IMG/VR virus record: IMGVR_UViG_3300034524_000090
Coordinates: 55,805-119,804 of that record
Origin: a virus
Strand: one strand, 5' to 3'
DNA length: 64,000 nt
The notes beneath the pieces were generated by a model. It ran no database searches and had not been told where the DNA came from. It was given only the letters and a program-made list of their open reading frames with translations. The first letter of the stretch is position 1. Each line of letters opens with the position of its first letter. The position numbers and the translations under genes are program-made. Shown one piece after another: positions 56,390-63,869 of the stretch.

Positions 56390-57001
56390 CTAAATTTTCC
56401 CCATTTCTTCAAGATGTCTTGATATTATTTCAAGATCATTGTCTGATATTGTAAAATGACAACTCTTACAATGCCAATATATTTCTTGCTCCTCTTCTTC
56501 ATAGATTTTTTCAAGTGCTTTTTGACAAAGTGGGCAAAATTTATTTTGTTCAACATATTCATTGATAATTTCTATATACCGTTTTAATAATTCCTCACGT
56601 TGTTTTGCAATTATTTCCTCGTCAAATCCATAAAACGTCATTTCCCATAAAGTATGGACTACAATTTCAGCCAAAGAAAACTGCTTTATTAAATCTCTAT
56701 CTATTTCAAAACCTGCCCATTCACTAAAAAGACTAAGTTCTAAAGCGTAAGTATCATTATCAAAAGGTTTTTGCCCATACACATCATAATATTCTTTTAT
56801 AACACCTTCTTCGTTCTCTTTTATAATATCTATTTTAATTATTGTTTGATCTTCATTTTTTGCTGGCTCGCATCGGCAAACAAATTCATACACTTTTTTA
56901 TAATCGTCTAAATCCTCTCCTATACCCACTCTATAAAATTTTAATAGTTCTTTTTTAACATCTTGCCAGGTTGTTGCCCTATAAACTTGTTGTAATATCA
57001 T
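56390..57001 (-). CDS. Hypothetical protein (DUF6557-like) with C-terminal zinc ribbon
   Basis: 203 aa. LFSEWAGFEIDRDLIKQFSLAEIVVHTLWEMTFYGFDEE recalls the DUF6557 family signature. Two Cys pairs FCPLCQKALE and WHCKSCHFTI form a C-terminal ribbon. A shorter relative without the ribbon is at 60108-60524. Confidence 0.7.
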   Translation of the reverse strand: MILQQVYRATTWQDVKKELLKFYRVGIGEDLDDYKKVYEFVCRCEPAKNEDQTIIKIDIIKENEEGVIKEYYDVYGQKPFDNDTYALELSLFSEWAGFEIDRDLIKQFSLAEIVVHTLWEMTFYGFDEEIIAKQREELLKRYIEIINEYVEQNKFCPLCQKALEKIYEEEEQEIYWHCKSCHFTISDNDLEIISRHLEEMGKI

Positions 57002-57031
57002 TTTTATCGCCTCTTCTTAAAAATATTGTAA

Positions 57032-57262
57032 CTAATATCTAACATATATTTTATCAATCAATAATTCCAATAGTTTTTTAAGAAACGCTTTATCTGTATT
57101 TGTATCCATAGCTTCACTATTAGCTACTAAATTATTCCCTTCTTGCTTAATAATATATTGTCCGAAACCTATACCAGAATTCCATTCAATAATAACTGCT
57201 CCATCTAACAAGCTTATATCGGTTATTTCTAAATTAATTTTATTTATATCATGCTTCCTCAT
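57032..57262 (-). CDS. Hypothetical protein, 76 aa
   Basis: DISLLDGAVIIEWNSGIGFGQYIIKQEGNNLVANSEAMDTN reads as a small beta sandwich; C-terminal helix. GGGAGA upstream and its own promoter. Unknown. Confidence 0.66.
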   Translation of the reverse strand: MRKHDINKINLEITDISLLDGAVIIEWNSGIGFGQYIIKQEGNNLVANSEAMDTNTDKAFLKKLLELLIDKIYVRY

Positions 57263-57284
57263 TTATACGTCTCCCTGATACTAT

Positions 57285-57313
57285 TATAACCGTTTTTTTA
57301 TCGTTTTGCAAAT
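57285..57313 (-). promoter_or_regulatory. Twin promoter 1 (TTGCAA/TATAAT)
   Basis: TTGCAA, 17-nt A-rich spacer, TATAAT on the minus strand. Nearly identical to the promoter at 57851-57879. Confidence 0.85.
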
Positions 57314-57336
57314 AAATTTTTATCGTTTTTGTTAAT

Positions 57337-57795
57337 TTAATTTTTTTCCCATCTCCATTTATCATGTTTTTGTACTGGCGTTTTATCTATACGTGGTCTG
57401 CTTGGAGTGTTCCATGATCTTCCACGACAAATGCCTGTTAAATTAAATCCTGCCGCACGTAAACTTGCTCCTCCTTCTTCGGGCAAAGTATAAGTTATTA
57501 CTTTTTTATATCCTAAGATTTTTGCAATCCTACATGCTGTTCCTAATAGTTTAGAACACGCATTATAAGTACCATCAGTACATAATCTTGTAATCTCTAA
57601 TGTCCAACCATCATCTAACATTCGTGCTACTGGTCTACCTATAACAGCTACGCCAACTAGTTTATTACGCTGAATATCTTTTATACCTAATAAGAACTTA
57701 TAACCCTGAGGAGGTTGGTGATGACGATGATATTTTTTAATAAACTCACAGACAGTCTTAAAATCTACAGGAATTATTTCTAAGGTTTTACTCAT
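57337..57795 (-). CDS. XF1762-like GNAT-fold phage protein
   Basis: 152 aa. YHRHHQPPQGYKFLLGI, ITRLCTDGTYNACSKLLGTACRIAKILGYKKVITYTL and SLRAAGFNLTG match the XF1762-type family of phage proteins related to acetyltransferases. Known only as conserved; substrate unknown. Confidence 0.85.
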   Translation of the reverse strand: MSKTLEIIPVDFKTVCEFIKKYHRHHQPPQGYKFLLGIKDIQRNKLVGVAVIGRPVARMLDDGWTLEITRLCTDGTYNACSKLLGTACRIAKILGYKKVITYTLPEEGGASLRAAGFNLTGICRGRSWNTPSRPRIDKTPVQKHDKWRWEKN

Positions 57796-57850
57796 AACTC
57801 AACCCCTTTTGACAACTTTTTCTTTAGAACGTTTTAGGTTATTCCATTTT

Positions 57851-57879
57851 ATTATAGTTGTTTTTTCATTGTTTTGCAA
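57851..57879 (-). promoter_or_regulatory. Twin promoter 2 (TTGCAA/TATAAT)
   Basis: TTGCAA, 17-nt spacer, TATAAT on the minus strand, upstream of the XF1762-like gene. Confidence 0.85.
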
Positions 57880-57899
57880 GCGTTTTTTTATTGTTTTAT

Positions 57900-58187
57900 C
57901 TATATATGAGTTATCTCCCTTGGTAGCCAACCATCTAAACGTTCAACTAAAATAATTGGGCAATTATATCCCATACCTGCCATTTCCCTTGTGGCAACTT
58001 CAAAAACTATAACCCTGTTGTTAGAATACTGCCATTTATGTTGATAAACAATCTCAGGTTGCCCTATATATTTAATCACTATTTGTTTAACTAGCTTTAA
58101 ATCTTGATAAGTTGGGGCTTGTATTACTACCATTGAATCTGGTTCATCTATAAAACTTAGAGCTAATCTTACTTGATCTTCTCTCAT
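57900..58187 (-). CDS. Hypothetical protein, 95 aa
   Basis: Begins MREDQVRLALSFIDEPDSMV; alpha/beta with VIQAPTYQDLKLVKQIVIKY. Overlaps the upstream gene by 4 nt. Unknown. Confidence 0.66.
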   Translation of the reverse strand: MREDQVRLALSFIDEPDSMVVIQAPTYQDLKLVKQIVIKYIGQPEIVYQHKWQYSNNRVIVFEVATREMAGMGYNCPIILVERLDGWLPREITHI

Positions 58188-58525
58188 TTTATATCACCTA
58201 TCACGCCTCTTTTTTCTATCCCATCGTAACGTATCCTATATTTACTTTCTTCAAGCATTTCTTTTAAGGCCCTCTCTAATATTCGCCTTTTTGTTTCTAG
58301 ACTATAACTATAATCTAAAACAGCGCAATATTGTCCCCAATTTTTCTCGCAATCACAATAACCAAAACAACCTATTTCTTGTATACAAACTCTTATAGAA
58401 TTATTATTATCTACAACATCTAAACATATTTGATAAGAAATTGGTATAGTATTATCTAATTCCCCTAAAATACTATCTACCATTTTTATCAAAGATGGGT
58501 TAGCAGGCAAAACAAAAACCTTCAT
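58184..58525 (-). CDS. Hypothetical Cys-containing protein, 113 aa
   Basis: Contains VCIQEIGCFGYCDCEKNWGQYCAVL (five Cys within 21 residues), flanked by mixed alpha/beta segments. Likely metal or redox site. Adjacent to thyX with a 3-nt gap. Confidence 0.68.
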   Translation of the reverse strand: MKVFVLPANPSLIKMVDSILGELDNTIPISYQICLDVVDNNNSIRVCIQEIGCFGYCDCEKNWGQYCAVLDYSYSLETKRRILERALKEMLEESKYRIRYDGIEKRGVIGDIK

Positions 58526-58528
58526 AAT

Positions 58529-59209
58529 TTATTTGTTACACCTCTTCTCTTCAGGACATTTACCTAAATATTTACATTTGGGTACAAGAAAATCTTTTAA
58601 TTCAGGTAGATATACTTCTATACTTTTCTTCATTTTGTTTGCCAATTCCCTTATTTCCCATTGGGCCTTATTACATAATCTTTGATGCATAAAATTAATA
58701 AGGGCTTCCCATGTTAGAGCTAAAGTTAAACTAGTATGGCAGGCATTAGGTAAAATATATCTAGCATCTTCTACAGGTATTCCTTCTTCAATCATTTCTT
58801 TATAAAAATCCCATATAATCATACTTAAGATATAACAGTATTTATTTTTTAAATGACTATTATTTATTGTCGGCGGTATAATATAATTAATATTTTCTGT
58901 TACATAGCGTTGACTACGTTGATTTGGATAAAAACCTATGCTGTGGCGAACTAATTGATTAGCACATGCTCTACTTATTCCTTCGACATAAAATTTAAAC
59001 GTAAATCCCCGACTAGGAGAATTGTGACCTGAACGGATACAATGCCATCCAATTTTAGCTAGTTTCTCTACTTTTTCTTCATCATGTAATACATCTTTAA
59101 AAGAGTTATCTCGAAGATAATCATAGCTATCATAGCAAACAGCAGCCATATATCCTACATAGACTGGAAAATATTTTACTTCTTCAGGATTAAGAAGTTT
59201 AACAAGCAT
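58529..59209 (-). CDS. thyX: FAD-dependent thymidylate synthase
   Basis: 226 aa. Converts dUMP to dTMP with FAD and methylene-tetrahydrofolate. The ThyX motif region reads ANQLVRHSIGFYPNQRSQRYV: the RxxSxR part is intact while the third residue of the usual RHR is Ser, and the spacing is one residue longer than the common form. Other family segments (SRGFTFKFYVEGISRACANQ, ALTWEALINFMHQRL) are present. Together with NrdJ and Dut it gives the element its own dTTP supply. The C-terminus ends in a Cys pair (GKCPEEKRC). Confidence 0.92.
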   Translation of the reverse strand: MLVKLLNPEEVKYFPVYVGYMAAVCYDSYDYLRDNSFKDVLHDEEKVEKLAKIGWHCIRSGHNSPSRGFTFKFYVEGISRACANQLVRHSIGFYPNQRSQRYVTENINYIIPPTINNSHLKNKYCYILSMIIWDFYKEMIEEGIPVEDARYILPNACHTSLTLALTWEALINFMHQRLCNKAQWEIRELANKMKKSIEVYLPELKDFLVPKCKYLGKCPEEKRCNK

Positions 59210-60107
59210 TATTCTCTCTCCCTCTAATTAATTTCTGAATTAATTCGTCCAGATAGTTTTTACATCTATTATAGTTATCTCTTGAATTTTGATAGGGCTT
59301 AATCTGTAACAATAACTCTTGTAGCTTCTTTAAATTAGTTACTATATCAGCTAAATTTGGGGCATAGTTTAACATCATTAAGTAATTTTGCATTGTATTT
59401 TCTATATAGTTTTTATCCTTTTCATACAATTTTTGTATGACATCTATATTATCTGTGACATCATAAATTGTATTTTTCAGATCTATAACTATATGTTTAT
59501 CTATATAAACATAAAAATCGCCACGACTAAGATTGTAATCATAGATTTTACATTCAGTACCAGGCGGTAATTGTGTTTTAATTTTATTAAAAACTTCGTT
59601 AACATAATCATGATAAAATTTTTGTCTCTTATACAAGACTTTTTGACAACAAACATCTTTACCTAAATGTCGCAGTGGAATCAAATAAGGATTATCTTCT
59701 ATGACTACTTTGGGTTTTATATCAACTGCAACATCACCTATTTTTTCATGTCTCTTCTCATAAAAAGGTACATATTGAAGTTTATATCTCTTATACTGAT
59801 ATTCTTCTTCAAGATCAGTAAAAAAATAATCCTTTTCTATGTCATCATAGACAGCGTTTTGAGTTAATCGTTCTATATTTGCATTATATTCTTCAACAGA
59901 AGTTTCCTGCCCATTTTCTACTGAAATATATTTTGTTATAACTGATATTATCTGCCATAGTTCCACAACAGGTTCTTCTTCTGTGGTAATAATTTCGTCT
60001 TGATTACAAAAAATTATTTGCCCATTGACTTTGTAATATTTATTCGTCCCTGTATAATTTAGTTTTAAAGTATACCCTTTTTCGTCCTTTACAGCCTCTA
60101 AAATCAT
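59199..60107 (-). CDS. Hypothetical protein, 302 aa
   Basis: Beta-rich N-terminal half (LKLNYTGTNKYYKVNGQIIF), a middle domain with TQLPPGTECKIYDYNLSRGDFYVYIDKHIVIDL, and a helical C-terminal end (IVTNLKKLQELLLQIKPYQNSRDNYNRCKNYLDEL). Overlaps thyX by 11 nt. No family recognised. Confidence 0.68.
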   Translation of the reverse strand: MILEAVKDEKGYTLKLNYTGTNKYYKVNGQIIFCNQDEIITTEEEPVVELWQIISVITKYISVENGQETSVEEYNANIERLTQNAVYDDIEKDYFFTDLEEEYQYKRYKLQYVPFYEKRHEKIGDVAVDIKPKVVIEDNPYLIPLRHLGKDVCCQKVLYKRQKFYHDYVNEVFNKIKTQLPPGTECKIYDYNLSRGDFYVYIDKHIVIDLKNTIYDVTDNIDVIQKLYEKDKNYIENTMQNYLMMLNYAPNLADIVTNLKKLQELLLQIKPYQNSRDNYNRCKNYLDELIQKLIRGRENNAC

Positions 60108-60524
60108 CTAGTCTTCTCCTTCCCAAAAAGAATCAGTAAAATTTTGAAGTGATTCTTGAAGATCAAGATCATAAACGATTTCTTTTAATATATATGCGGC
60201 CAATTTTTCTGGTTCCCATAACTGTAAAAGCTTATCAGATACATAGAACCCTGCCCATTCCTCAAAAAAAGCATATTGAGGTAGATATTTATTAGAATCA
60301 TTAGGTTTTTGTAATACAAAATTAAGATCTTCTTCATAAGCAGGCACAAGTATCCAGTTTTCTTTATTAAAAGGTTCAATTTTTATTATACTTTCATAAA
60401 CATCTTCTAAGTCTTGTAATGACAAATCTGTTATTGTTTCGGATTTAATTAGATTACAATATTCTTTTTCTATATTTCCCCAATCGCATTTCTTGAATAG
60501 CTCTTGTACTGTTATTTTTCCCAT
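60108..60524 (-). CDS. Hypothetical protein related to the 56390-57001 product
   Basis: 138 aa. FEEWAGFYVSDKLLQLWEPEKLAAYILKEIVYDLDLQE parallels SEWAGFEIDRDLIKQFSLAEIVVHTLWEMTFYGFDEE in the 203-aa protein, without the zinc ribbon. Directly follows the 302-aa gene's start. Confidence 0.66.
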   Translation of the reverse strand: MGKITVQELFKKCDWGNIEKEYCNLIKSETITDLSLQDLEDVYESIIKIEPFNKENWILVPAYEEDLNFVLQKPNDSNKYLPQYAFFEEWAGFYVSDKLLQLWEPEKLAAYILKEIVYDLDLQESLQNFTDSFWEGED

Positions 60525-60542
60525 AATCTTGTCTCCTTTTAA

Positions 60543-61058
60543 TTACCACGTTATTCCCCATAATTTAACAATTAATGCCGTTTTTATATATTCTATATTA
60601 GGAGTCTCTGTTTTATCTTCTTTTTTCTCTATAGTTACTAAAGTTCCCTGGCGTATTGGATCATTAATTTTATCCCAAATACCAATTTGCGATATTAATT
60701 CTTTCCCTATATCATATAAAGCCTTGTTAAAACAATATTTTTGTATATTTTCATCCTCATATTCTTGAGGAGATAAGAGATACTGGTTTATTAATCTTTT
60801 ATTTACGTAACATTTTACTGTCGGCATTATTGTCTCGGTTAAAGGATATTTAATAGTATCAAATAATTCTCCTGCCAATTTTTTTGTTTTATCTTCAAGA
60901 TAATTAATAGTATAATAGTCCTGCATAGTATAACAGCCTGCATATACTTTTTTGCGTAGTTCTTGTAATTCTGCCAATATGTCCTGTACAGTTAATTTTA
61001 AACCGCAATATTTATTTATAAGTTTTTCATAATCTTTTTGTGATATAATTTCATTCAT
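60543..61058 (-). CDS. Hypothetical protein, 171 aa
   Basis: ATG at 61058 chosen because AAGGAG is 6 nt upstream. Helical: LTVQDILAELQELRKKVYAG, DKTKKLAGELFDTIKY. The gene overlaps the previous one by 8 nt. Unknown. Confidence 0.64.
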   Translation of the reverse strand: MNEIISQKDYEKLINKYCGLKLTVQDILAELQELRKKVYAGCYTMQDYYTINYLEDKTKKLAGELFDTIKYPLTETIMPTVKCYVNKRLINQYLLSPQEYEDENIQKYCFNKALYDIGKELISQIGIWDKINDPIRQGTLVTIEKKEDKTETPNIEYIKTALIVKLWGITW

Positions 61059-61344
61059 CTTCTTCTTCTCCTTTTTCATTAATAAAATTTGTAGGCATCA
61101 TACCGCCACTAAGAAACAATAACATATAGGCATCAAAATCGAAACCTAACATATCGTAAATAAAATACCTAAAACTACCGCCTTCTCTGATTAAGTCACA
61201 AAGGCTTTTTATTATATACATAGTGGTAAACAATCTTATATTATAATCTAACTGGCCCCATATCTCTTGTGCTTTAATGTTCTGTTCGTTATGCCATCCA
61301 TTCTCGATAATATTTTGGATAAATTCATCAAGTTTATTATCCAA
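61051..61344 (-). CDS. Hypothetical protein, 97 aa, TTG start
   Basis: TTG preceded by AGGGGTG. Helical protein with LDYNIRLFTTMYIIKSLCDLIREGG; acidic C-terminus EKGEEEDE. Begins inside the end of the 61248-61481 gene in another frame. Confidence 0.62.
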   Translation of the reverse strand: MDNKLDEFIQNIIENGWHNEQNIKAQEIWGQLDYNIRLFTTMYIIKSLCDLIREGGSFRYFIYDMLGFDFDAYMLLFLSGGMMPTNFINEKGEEEDE

Positions 61345-61481
61345 TAAACATCACCCCTATAAAGTTTGTTATTTTTTTCTTTAAAATTTAATTGTTTTTG
61401 GTGTTTAATAGCCTGCTCTTTATCAAGAAAAATACTGCCATCGGTACATTGAAATCCTTTAACTTCTTTTATTTCTCCCAT
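61248..61481 (-). CDS. Hypothetical protein, 77 aa, overlapping next gene by 97 nt
   Basis: N-terminal EIKEVKGFQCTDGSIFLDKEQAIKHQKQL resembles short phage proteins that open with a beta hairpin followed by a helix. The last 30 codons overlap the next gene in another frame and follow a run of seven As, so the true C-terminus may be shorter if a base is missing. Confidence 0.55.
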   Translation of the reverse strand: MGEIKEVKGFQCTDGSIFLDKEQAIKHQKQLNFKEKNNKLYRGDVYWIINLMNLSKILSRMDGITNRTLKHKRYGAS

Positions 61482-61524
61482 CCTATTTTGTCTCCTTTCA
61501 TTTTTAAAAATCTATGCCACTTCC

Positions 61525-62082
61525 TTAGTCTTGCTTTCTTTTTTTATTCTTAGAAGTTAATTCCTCCAATCGCCACCCAATCGAATAAATAAGTTTTTTG
61601 GCTATACCGTCTATCTCTGCCTGCATTGTTTGAGCTTCTTTTTCTAGGGCCTCAATTGTGGCACGCAATTTATTCTGTATGGCCTCTAAAGATTTAATTT
61701 TGGCCTGCAAAGTCTCGATTTCAATATCACTTATTTTGAGCTGTCGTTGTAATTCAGATATTTCATTCCGAATTTCTTTATCTCTATGTTCTTTAGTTTC
61801 TTTGGCTTTATTAAGCTCTCCTAGTAATTTATTAACTATTGTTTTATTAATTTCATCGCTAAAACCATAGTCTGCTTTTACTATTGTTATTACCACTTTA
61901 TCATCGTCGTTAACAACAAAAATTACATCATCTTTAAGGTAATAAACAATCTCTTTATTATCTTTTATTTCGCTCCATATCTTTTGGGCCTCATTCAAAT
62001 TATTAAGTATTTCTTGTTCGGCATTATCAACATTAGAAACTCTTTCCTGCCACCGTTGTACAGCATGACTTGTTACTTTCAA
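61525..62082 (-). CDS. Protein with N-terminal toxin-like fold and long coiled coil
   Basis: 185 aa. The first 70 residues (KVTSHAVQRWQERV...IVYYLKDDVIFVVNDDDKVVITI) resemble RelE/DUF4258-like small folds by pattern; the remainder is a long heptad helix (LQRQLKISDIEIETLQAKIKSLEAI). First gene behind the divergent promoter. No antitoxin is evident, so toxin activity is not claimed. Confidence 0.7.
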   Translation of the reverse strand: MKVTSHAVQRWQERVSNVDNAEQEILNNLNEAQKIWSEIKDNKEIVYYLKDDVIFVVNDDDKVVITIVKADYGFSDEINKTIVNKLLGELNKAKETKEHRDKEIRNEISELQRQLKISDIEIETLQAKIKSLEAIQNKLRATIEALEKEAQTMQAEIDGIAKKLIYSIGWRLEELTSKNKKRKQD

Positions 62083-62105
62083 TATTTTACCTCCTCTCTA
62101 GAACT

Positions 62106-62134
62106 ATTTTATTGCTTTTTTGTTGTACTGTCAA
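62106..62134 (-). promoter_or_regulatory. Divergent sigma-A promoter, leftward
   Basis: TTGACA, 17-nt spacer, TAAAAT on the minus strand. Confidence 0.88.
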
Positions 62135-62147
62135 TAGGCAATTTGCC

Positions 62148-62176
62148 TTTACAATCTTTTTTAATAAAAGTATAAT
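62148..62176 (+). promoter_or_regulatory. Divergent sigma-A promoter, rightward
   Basis: TTTACA, 17-nt spacer, TATAAT, starting 14 bp from the leftward -35 box. Between the two lies the palindrome AGGCAATTTGCCT (AGGCAAATTTGCCT-like), a plausible operator. Confidence 0.88.
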
Positions 62177-62194
62177 ATAGATGGGTGATTAGTA

Positions 62195-63466
62195 ATGGAC
62201 ATTACTAAAATAAAAAAATACCGCCTAAAAGCTGGAGCCTATGCGGTACTAAGAGAGCTACAAGATATAAAAACAGAAGATCTAATTTTTCAACTTTACT
62301 TGCCTGTTAAAGATGATGATACCAGAAAACTAATTACCTTCTTTGAAAAACAATTGATTCTAGCAAAAGTTGATCAGGAACGTTTTATGAAAACACGTTA
62401 TCAACAAATTCAAGAAAAAGTGCAATGGATTAAGAAAAACAATAAATACCGTTTATTTGCCGATTTTTCTATGTATGTGATGCGTAACCTTGATAAATGT
62501 CATAATGTCTTATGTGCTTATCAAGATATGTTAATGGATGTTTGGACTAATCTTTCCCCTTTTGAAACTTATTGGTATGGTTTAGATAAAAATGATAAAC
62601 CTCTTATTATGCCAAGCTTATATTGGGCTTATGATGCCGAACTATATGATTTATTAGAGCGACACAAAAAGGCTTCATTACAAGAAAAACTAATTATTGA
62701 ACAAAGAATGTTAGAATATGATCTTAAAACTAACCCCATTGCTATGAACGAAAGAAACATAACTAACATCATATATGCTATGATCGGTTTAATTAACGAA
62801 GAAAATCAGGATTTTATTTTTCCTGGGCAAAATTGGTTTAATCATTATGAAGTAGTTTACAATTTCCCACAAAAAATACATGATAATAATTATTATTTAG
62901 ATTTACTTGATCAAAGACATTATTTTTTAGACCCCGAAGGAGTAATTATACAATGTTTTAATACAGGCATATTTAAAGAGATTAGGTTTAAAGAAGAGTT
63001 TTTAGAAGATGGGATGCTAGTCTTGTTTAGGGTTACAAACGAAGAAGATAAACATACAATGGGTTTTATCGATCTGCGTGATAAATTTATTTATTGTATT
63101 GGAACATACGCCGAAGAAGCGCACCCCATCTTCGGCTCCTACAAAGAAAATTTTATTAACTTTATTCTTGAAGTCTATTGTCTTTTAACACATGATAACA
63201 AAATTACGCCGCTAAAATTTTTAAAAGAACCTAATACAACAACTGATGAGCCTGCTATTTATGTTTATACTAAAACCACTAAATCTGGCTCACAACGACA
63301 GGGTTATAAAAGCGGCCCCAGAAGTCTACATTATGTTAATGCTTTCCTAAGACGTGGAAACGCTTCCGAAATGGCTAAAGCTAATGCAAGATTATATGGT
63401 ATTATTGTGCCTCAAGGATATACTTTTGTTAGACCACACTGGAGAGGGCGTAAAAAAGAAACCTAG
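62195..63466 (+). CDS. Hypothetical protein, 423 aa
   Basis: No family recognised. Begins MDITKIKKYRLKAGAYAVL; helical N-terminal 250 residues, with FSPFETYWYGLDK-like aromatic patches; the C-terminal segment is basic and aromatic (RSLHYVNAFLRRGN, GIIVPQGYTFVRPHWRGRKKET), typical of nucleic-acid contact. Only plus-strand gene in the right half, with its own divergent promoter, so it could be a replication or control protein. Weak ribosome binding site (GGGTG). Confidence 0.75.
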   Translation: MDITKIKKYRLKAGAYAVLRELQDIKTEDLIFQLYLPVKDDDTRKLITFFEKQLILAKVDQERFMKTRYQQIQEKVQWIKKNNKYRLFADFSMYVMRNLDKCHNVLCAYQDMLMDVWTNLSPFETYWYGLDKNDKPLIMPSLYWAYDAELYDLLERHKKASLQEKLIIEQRMLEYDLKTNPIAMNERNITNIIYAMIGLINEENQDFIFPGQNWFNHYEVVYNFPQKIHDNNYYLDLLDQRHYFLDPEGVIIQCFNTGIFKEIRFKEEFLEDGMLVLFRVTNEEDKHTMGFIDLRDKFIYCIGTYAEEAHPIFGSYKENFINFILEVYCLLTHDNKITPLKFLKEPNTTTDEPAIYVYTKTTKSGSQRQGYKSGPRSLHYVNAFLRRGNASEMAKANARLYGIIVPQGYTFVRPHWRGRKKET

Positions 63467-63473
63467 ATTTTAT

Positions 63474-63635
63474 TTATTTTTTCCTATATGGTTGCCATCT
63501 TTTAACCAGTTCATCTTCTTTAACTTCATACTCTATTTCTGAAAAAATCCGAAAACATCCCATACATCTCCATCGTCTAATTTCGTCACCAAAAAATACT
63601 TCATGCAAAGGTGTTTGACAATTAGGGCACAACAT
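63474..63635 (-). CDS. 53-aa zinc-ribbon microprotein
   Basis: LCPNCQTPLHE and WRCMGCFRIF form a four-Cys ribbon; basic C-terminus. GGAGG upstream. Convergent with the 423-aa gene, ending 8 bp from it. Confidence 0.7.
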   Translation of the reverse strand: MLCPNCQTPLHEVFFGDEIRRWRCMGCFRIFSEIEYEVKEDELVKRWQPYRKK

Positions 63636-63663
63636 ATCAATACCTCCTCTTTGATTTACTACT

Positions 63664-63688
63664 AAGCCCTGGCAAACTACCAGGGCTT
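63664..63688 (+). terminator. Hairpin near the 63677 gene end
   Basis: AAGCCCTGG and CCAGGGCTT around a 7-nt loop containing the minus-strand stop codon. On the plus strand it is followed by AGTTACTTTTTTC, so it would stop rightward transcripts; the minus-strand side has no T tract. Confidence 0.6.
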
Positions 63689-63826
63689 AGTTACTTTTTT
63701 CTCTAAAACTGCAAAGAAAGTAGCTAAAAATTCATCTGGTTCCATCTTGAATAATTTCATACTAACAAAGCATATAACACAATATCCTGCAAAACCTCCA
63801 AGTAAAATTTCTATTAACTGCTTCAT
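63677..63826 (-). CDS. 49-aa membrane protein
   Basis: AGGAGAG upstream. Begins MKQLIEILLGGFAGYCVICF: one transmembrane helix, followed by an acidic/aromatic cytoplasmic part. Stop codon sits in the hairpin loop. Confidence 0.55.
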   Translation of the reverse strand: MKQLIEILLGGFAGYCVICFVSMKLFKMEPDEFLATFFAVLEKKVTKPW

Positions 63827-63869
63827 ACTTTTCTCTCCTGCTTCAACACCCACAATATCGCTTTAACGG

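Noticed and set aside
61525-62082. RelE/BrnT-type toxin gene
   Set aside because: Similarity is limited to the general pattern of the first 70 residues, no antitoxin gene is next to it, and most of the protein is a coiled coil.
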